From assembly GCA_021849435.1 (NCBI GenBank), contig JAJZSX010000096.1, positions 1 to 8,333 on the forward strand: DNA of 8,333 nt. Direction: 5' to 3'. Position 1 is the first letter of the stretch; each line of letters starts with the position of its first letter. The notes under the pieces were generated by a model that saw only the letters and a list, made by a program, of their open reading frames with translations, did no database searches and was not told the DNA's origin. This document shows, one piece after another, positions 6,066 to 8,333 of the stretch. The DNA is from Actinomycetes bacterium. Its GTDB lineage: Bacteria; Actinomycetota; Acidimicrobiia; Acidimicrobiales; RAAP-2. The translations under genes and the position numbers were made by a program.

Positions 6066-6662
6066 ATGGGCGGACCACAGTTGGAAGTGAAGTCGTTTGA
6101 GATTCCTAAGCGTCTCGTCTTTGAGGCGTGGAAGAAGGTCCAAGCGAACGGCGGAGCGCCGGGCGTGGACGCCGTGAGCATTAGACGGTTCAGCGACAAC
6201 GAGACTGACAATCTCTACAAGTTGTGGAACCGCATGAGTTCGGGAAGTTACTTTCCCGGACCGGTGCGAGCGGTGGAGATACCGAAGGACCATGGGGCCG
6301 CGGTGCGGGTGCTCGGCGTGCCAAACACGGCAGACCGAGTGGCCCAAACGGCGGCGGCGATGGTGTTGGAAGAGACGTTAGAACCGATCTTCCACCACGA
6401 CAGTTACGGCTACCGTCCAGGGCGAAGTGCCCATGACGCGTTGGCGGCGACTCGCAAGCGCTGTTGGAAGCAGGACTGGGTGTTGGACCTTGACGTCCGG
6501 GCCTTCTTCGACAGCGTCCCCCATGATCTGCTGTTAAAAGCGGTGGCGCACCACACCCAAGAGCGTTGGGTTCTGCTCTACATCGAACGGTGGCTCACCG
6601 CTCCCATGCAGATGCCGGATGGGACCCTCGCGGCTAGAGAGAAGGGAACCCCGCAGGGTGGC
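6066..6662 (+). pseudogene. ltrA: Group II intron reverse transcriptase/maturase, truncated
   Basis: The N-terminal 199 residues of an intron-encoded protein, which in full would reverse-transcribe the intron and act as its maturase. Visible blocks are the N-terminal NGGAPGVDAVSIRRF (RT-0/1 region), MSSGSYFPGPVRAVEIPKD, HHDSYGYRPGRSAHDAL, WVLDLDVRAFFDSVPHDLL carrying the first catalytic aspartate region (RT-3), and KGTPQGG at 193-199 (start of RT-4). The catalytic YxDD box, thumb, maturase domain X and any endonuclease domain are absent. ATG at 6066 has a strong SD, GGAGG at 6056-6060. After GGC at 6660-6662 the frame enters the inserted element and continues with 35 unrelated residues to a stop at 6768-6770. 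The 3' half should lie on the far side of the insertion, beyond the window. Confidence 0.92.
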
Positions 6663-6770
6663 TTATGTTCAGCTGCGCATAAAGAGCCAAATGAACAGCG
6701 TCGTATTATGCGCAGCGCTGGTCCGTCGGACCTGGTGGAGGCCGTGTCGGTGCGCGAGCACTGCACATAA
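6663..6770. repeat. Array of four 10-bp recombinase half-sites at element end
   Basis: Four copies of TTATGYKCAG alternate in orientation: TTATGTTCAG (+, 6663-6672), TTATGCGCAG (-, 6673-6682), TTATGCGCAG (+, 6706-6715) and TTATGTGCAG (-, 6761-6770). The first two abut head to head and form a 20-bp palindrome at the extreme end of the element; the other two face each other across 45 bp. Similarity extends past the 10 bp in the second pair (GCGCT versus TGCTC). A separate 13-bp palindrome GGTCCG-T-CGGACC (6720-6732) lies inside the second pair. Paired inverted half-sites are what tyrosine recombinases bind, so this is probably the terminal recombination and binding region. The repeats are seen directly; the function is inferred. 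Confidence 0.8.
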
Positions 6771-6788
6771 TGTGTCGGGTAGAGAGTT

Positions 6789-7793
6789 TCAGAGCATGGC
6801 GAGCCAGTTGAGCAGTCCGGGATCTTGATTCCATTCGGGCAGGTCGTCCGAGACGACGTCGACGTAGGCGGCTTCGAGGGCTCGGCGCTTGGCTTCGGTG
6901 GAGGCACGGGCGTAGATATCGGTCGTTGAGAGGTCGACGTGGCCAAGAATGTCCCGGATATAGGGCAGCGGAACGCCCGCGTCGTAGAGGTGCATCGCTC
7001 GGCTGTGTCTCAGGACGTGCGGGCTGAGGTGGGCACCGCTGAGCGTCGGGTCGGTGGTCTGGGCGTGATATTTGTGGAGGATCCAGGCGATCCCGCCGCG
7101 GCTGAGTTTCGCGTGGTGCTGATTGAAGAACACCGGGTGATCATCACGGCCGGGTCGATCGAGTTGTCGCTCGGCGAGGTAGCTAGCCAACAACGCTGCT
7201 GTGTTGTGGTCGATCGGGACGTGCCGGGTTTTGTTGCCCTTGCCGGTCAGCGCGACCATCGCGGGGTCCGCGAGACGGACGTCTCGGACTTTCAGATCGG
7301 CGATCTCTTGGACCCGGCCAGCGGTGTCGTAGAGGGTGGCGAGCACGGTCGCGTCTCGTCGGCCGTGGCGGGTGGAGCGGTCGGGCCGAGCGAGTAATTG
7401 ACGGGTCTGCTCGACGCTGAGGTGGTGCACGCCCGGGTGAGGCTGTTTCTTGGCGGGGATAGCAAGAATGTCTTGACAGCGGGCCAGGTGGGTCGGATCT
7501 TGCGATTGCATCCACCGGTAGAACGAACTGACGGCGGCCAGGCGCTGGTTGCGGGTCGACACGCTGTTGTGCCGGCGGGTCTCCAGCCAGTCCAAGAACC
7601 CGGTGATCGCCGCGACGTCGATCACCTCGAGGGTGAGCCGTTCGGGTGGGATGTTCCGCTCATCGCGCAAGTACCAGATCAGCAGCTTGAAGGTGTCCCG
7701 GTAGGAACTGATCGTGTTCGCTGAGCAGCCGCGCAGCCCGGCCAGGTACTCGCTCAGAAAGCGGCGCAAGAGCAGCGCGAAGTCAGTCGCCAT
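6789..7793 (-). CDS. Tyrosine recombinase (last gene of the element)
   Basis: A 334-aa site-specific recombinase/integrase that cuts and rejoins DNA through a 3'-phosphotyrosine intermediate. The N-terminal core-binding SAM-like domain covers about residues 1-105 (FLSEYLAGLRGCSANTISSY early on). The catalytic domain follows with all key residues: Arg160 in TAGRVQEIADL, Lys185 in TGKGNKTRHVPI, His259 and Arg262 in HVLRHSRA, His285 in ILGHVDLS, and nucleophile Tyr294 in TTDIYARA. The ATG at 7793 is chosen because GGAAGGGG lies 6 nt upstream; the frame is open a further 11 codons to 7826. It overlaps the upstream recombinase gene by 11 bp, indicating translational coupling. Its stop lies 18 bp from the half-site array. 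It should act with its partner recombinases on the element's ends. Confidence 0.94.
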   Translation of the reverse strand: MATDFALLLRRFLSEYLAGLRGCSANTISSYRDTFKLLIWYLRDERNIPPERLTLEVIDVAAITGFLDWLETRRHNSVSTRNQRLAAVSSFYRWMQSQDPTHLARCQDILAIPAKKQPHPGVHHLSVEQTRQLLARPDRSTRHGRRDATVLATLYDTAGRVQEIADLKVRDVRLADPAMVALTGKGNKTRHVPIDHNTAALLASYLAERQLDRPGRDDHPVFFNQHHAKLSRGGIAWILHKYHAQTTDPTLSGAHLSPHVLRHSRAMHLYDAGVPLPYIRDILGHVDLSTTDIYARASTEAKRRALEAAYVDVVSDDLPEWNQDPGLLNWLAML

Positions 7794-8333
7794 GGTGCGC
7801 CCCTTCCGCGATGGCCGGGACGACATCGCCGATGATGAGTTGAACCTGAGCGGTGATGTGGGGGTAGGACTCCGCGGTCAGGTGCAGGTAGTAGGCGGTG
7901 TCGCCGATCGATGAGTGGCCCAGGTACGTTTGCAGGACGGGCAGCAGCGCGTTGACGTTCTCGCCTCGCTCAAACCAGCGCCGAACATTGTTGACCGCCA
8001 TCGTGTGCCTCAGGTCATGGACACGAGGTCCCTGACCGCGGCCGCCGTGCGAGATGCGCGCCTGCCACAAGAACCGCCGGAAGTTCTTGTCGAGGTTCCC
8101 GAGCGTCAGCGGCACACCGGGCGTGGCGCCGGGGAAGAACCACTCCCAGCCGGGTTGTCCGGCGAGCGCGGCGTAATAGACAGCGAGTCTCTCGCGCAGC
8201 GGCGCGCTGACGGGCACCTGGCGGTCCTTGCCGCCTTTCGCGTCACGGATCTGCAGCACGCCAGTGTTGATGTCAACATCGTCGACGCGCAGCAGGCGAG
8301 CTTCGGAAGCACGCAGGCCACAGGCGGAGATCG
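7783..8333 (-). CDS. Tyrosine recombinase, partial (5' end beyond window)
   Basis: The catalytic domain of a second, distinct tyrosine recombinase; the reading frame is open through the right edge, so the N-terminal part is missing from view only. Visible catalytic motifs are CGLRASEARLL (Arg), AKGGKDRQVPV (Lys), HDLRHTMAVN (His and Arg), TYLGHSSIGDTAYYLHL (His and nucleophile Tyr), with the tail ending GAHHGD and TGA at 7785-7783. A GTG at 8259 is not the true start, because conserved residues continue upstream of it. It is less than closely similar to its downstream neighbour, so the pair is not a recent tandem duplication. The 11-bp overlap with that gene supports a single operon, presumably with a third recombinase further upstream. 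Confidence 0.92.
   Translation of the reverse strand, partial: ISACGLRASEARLLRVDDVDINTGVLQIRDAKGGKDRQVPVSAPLRERLAVYYAALAGQPGWEWFFPGATPGVPLTLGNLDKNFRRFLWQARISHGGRGQGPRVHDLRHTMAVNNVRRWFERGENVNALLPVLQTYLGHSSIGDTAYYLHLTAESYPHITAQVQLIIGDVVPAIAEGAHHGD

Larger units (their letters stand above)
5444..6662 (+). mobile_element. Group II intron, 5' part, interrupted by another element
   Basis: A self-splicing ribozyme-type retroelement. The 5' end reads GTGTGTCCTGAAAGGGGAGT, matching the group II 5' consensus GUGYG followed by the CC-GA-AGGG run typical of domain I. About 620 nt of non-coding, hairpin-rich DNA follows: GTGCTGAC/GTCAGCAC (5462-5490), CCCGCT-AAC-AGCGGG (5611-5625), and the EBS1 hairpin at 5701-5723. 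The reverse transcriptase/maturase ORF then starts at 6066, where domain IV should be. Together these leave little doubt. The intron is split after 6662 by a tyrosine-recombinase element. The rest of the ORF and domains V-VI are not in the window, so this copy cannot splice or move as it stands. The intron interrupts nothing clearly coding: it sits 195 bp after galU. Confidence 0.9.
6663..8333 (-). mobile_element. Tyrosine-recombinase element, probably RIT type, partial
   Basis: The element begins where the intron RT frame breaks (6662/6663) and continues to the window edge. It has a 126-bp non-coding terminus with an array of TTATG half-sites (6663-6770), then two overlapping tyrosine recombinase genes on the - strand. 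Tandem, overlapping, distinct tyrosine recombinases with no other cargo are the hallmark of recombinase-in-trio (RIT) elements. The last-gene C-terminus ending LPEWNQDPGLLNWLAML also fits the third gene of such trios as I recall them. Only two of three expected genes and one end are visible, so RIT assignment is an inference; a tandem-integrase transposon of Tn554-like design is the alternative. Confidence 0.75.

Noticed and set aside
6663..6770. The 35-residue extension of the RT frame beyond TPQGG.
   Set aside because: It is translation of the inserted element's terminal repeats, not RT sequence, so the RT is annotated only to 6662.
1..8333. CRISPR arrays, rRNA genes, prophage structural genes, a defence system.
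   Set aside because: No regularly spaced repeats, rRNA signatures or such protein motifs were seen. The only defence-like module is vapBC.

Overview
This 8.3-kb window looks like an actinobacterial chromosome of moderate GC content. The GTG and TTG starts, the tRNA without an encoded CCA, a TANNNT-type leaderless promoter, and the gene families all point that way. A moderate-GC lineage such as Acidimicrobiia is possible, but the genus is not determinable from the sequence. It reads as a housekeeping backbone, an accessory strip next to a tRNA gene, and a nested mobile-element zone.

Backbone (1-1815): an inositol-monophosphatase-family phosphatase on the + strand converges on, and overlaps by 33 bp, a CHAD-domain (predicted polyphosphate-binding) protein on the - strand. 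The CHAD gene is divergent from a tRNA-Val(TAC) gene.

Accessory strip (1816-4309): a complete vapBC toxin-antitoxin operon on the - strand has a perfect 12-bp-arm operator palindrome that contains an apparent leaderless promoter. Next is a stand-alone ChrB C-terminal-domain protein, with no ChrA transporter in view. About 1 kb without an intact gene follows, holding possible frameshifted coding relics and a strong inverted repeat.

galU (4310-5248): a complete UTP-glucose-1-phosphate uridylyltransferase with a TTG start and a somewhat atypical central sequence.

Mobile zone (5444-8333): a group II intron begins at 5444 with GTGTG. Its EBS1 lies in the loop of a 6-bp hairpin and pairs with the eight exon bases just upstream of the 5' splice site. 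Its reverse transcriptase/maturase ORF is cut exactly after the TPQGG motif by a second element. That element starts with four 10-bp TTATGYKCAG half-sites in alternating orientation and carries two overlapping tyrosine recombinase genes on the - strand, the second running off the window. This gene layout matches recombinase-in-trio (RIT)-type elements. The intron's RT is therefore broken, and its 3' half (catalytic YxDD, maturase domain, intron domains V and VI) is expected beyond the right edge. The most notable features are this element-in-element insertion and the half-site array at the element's end.
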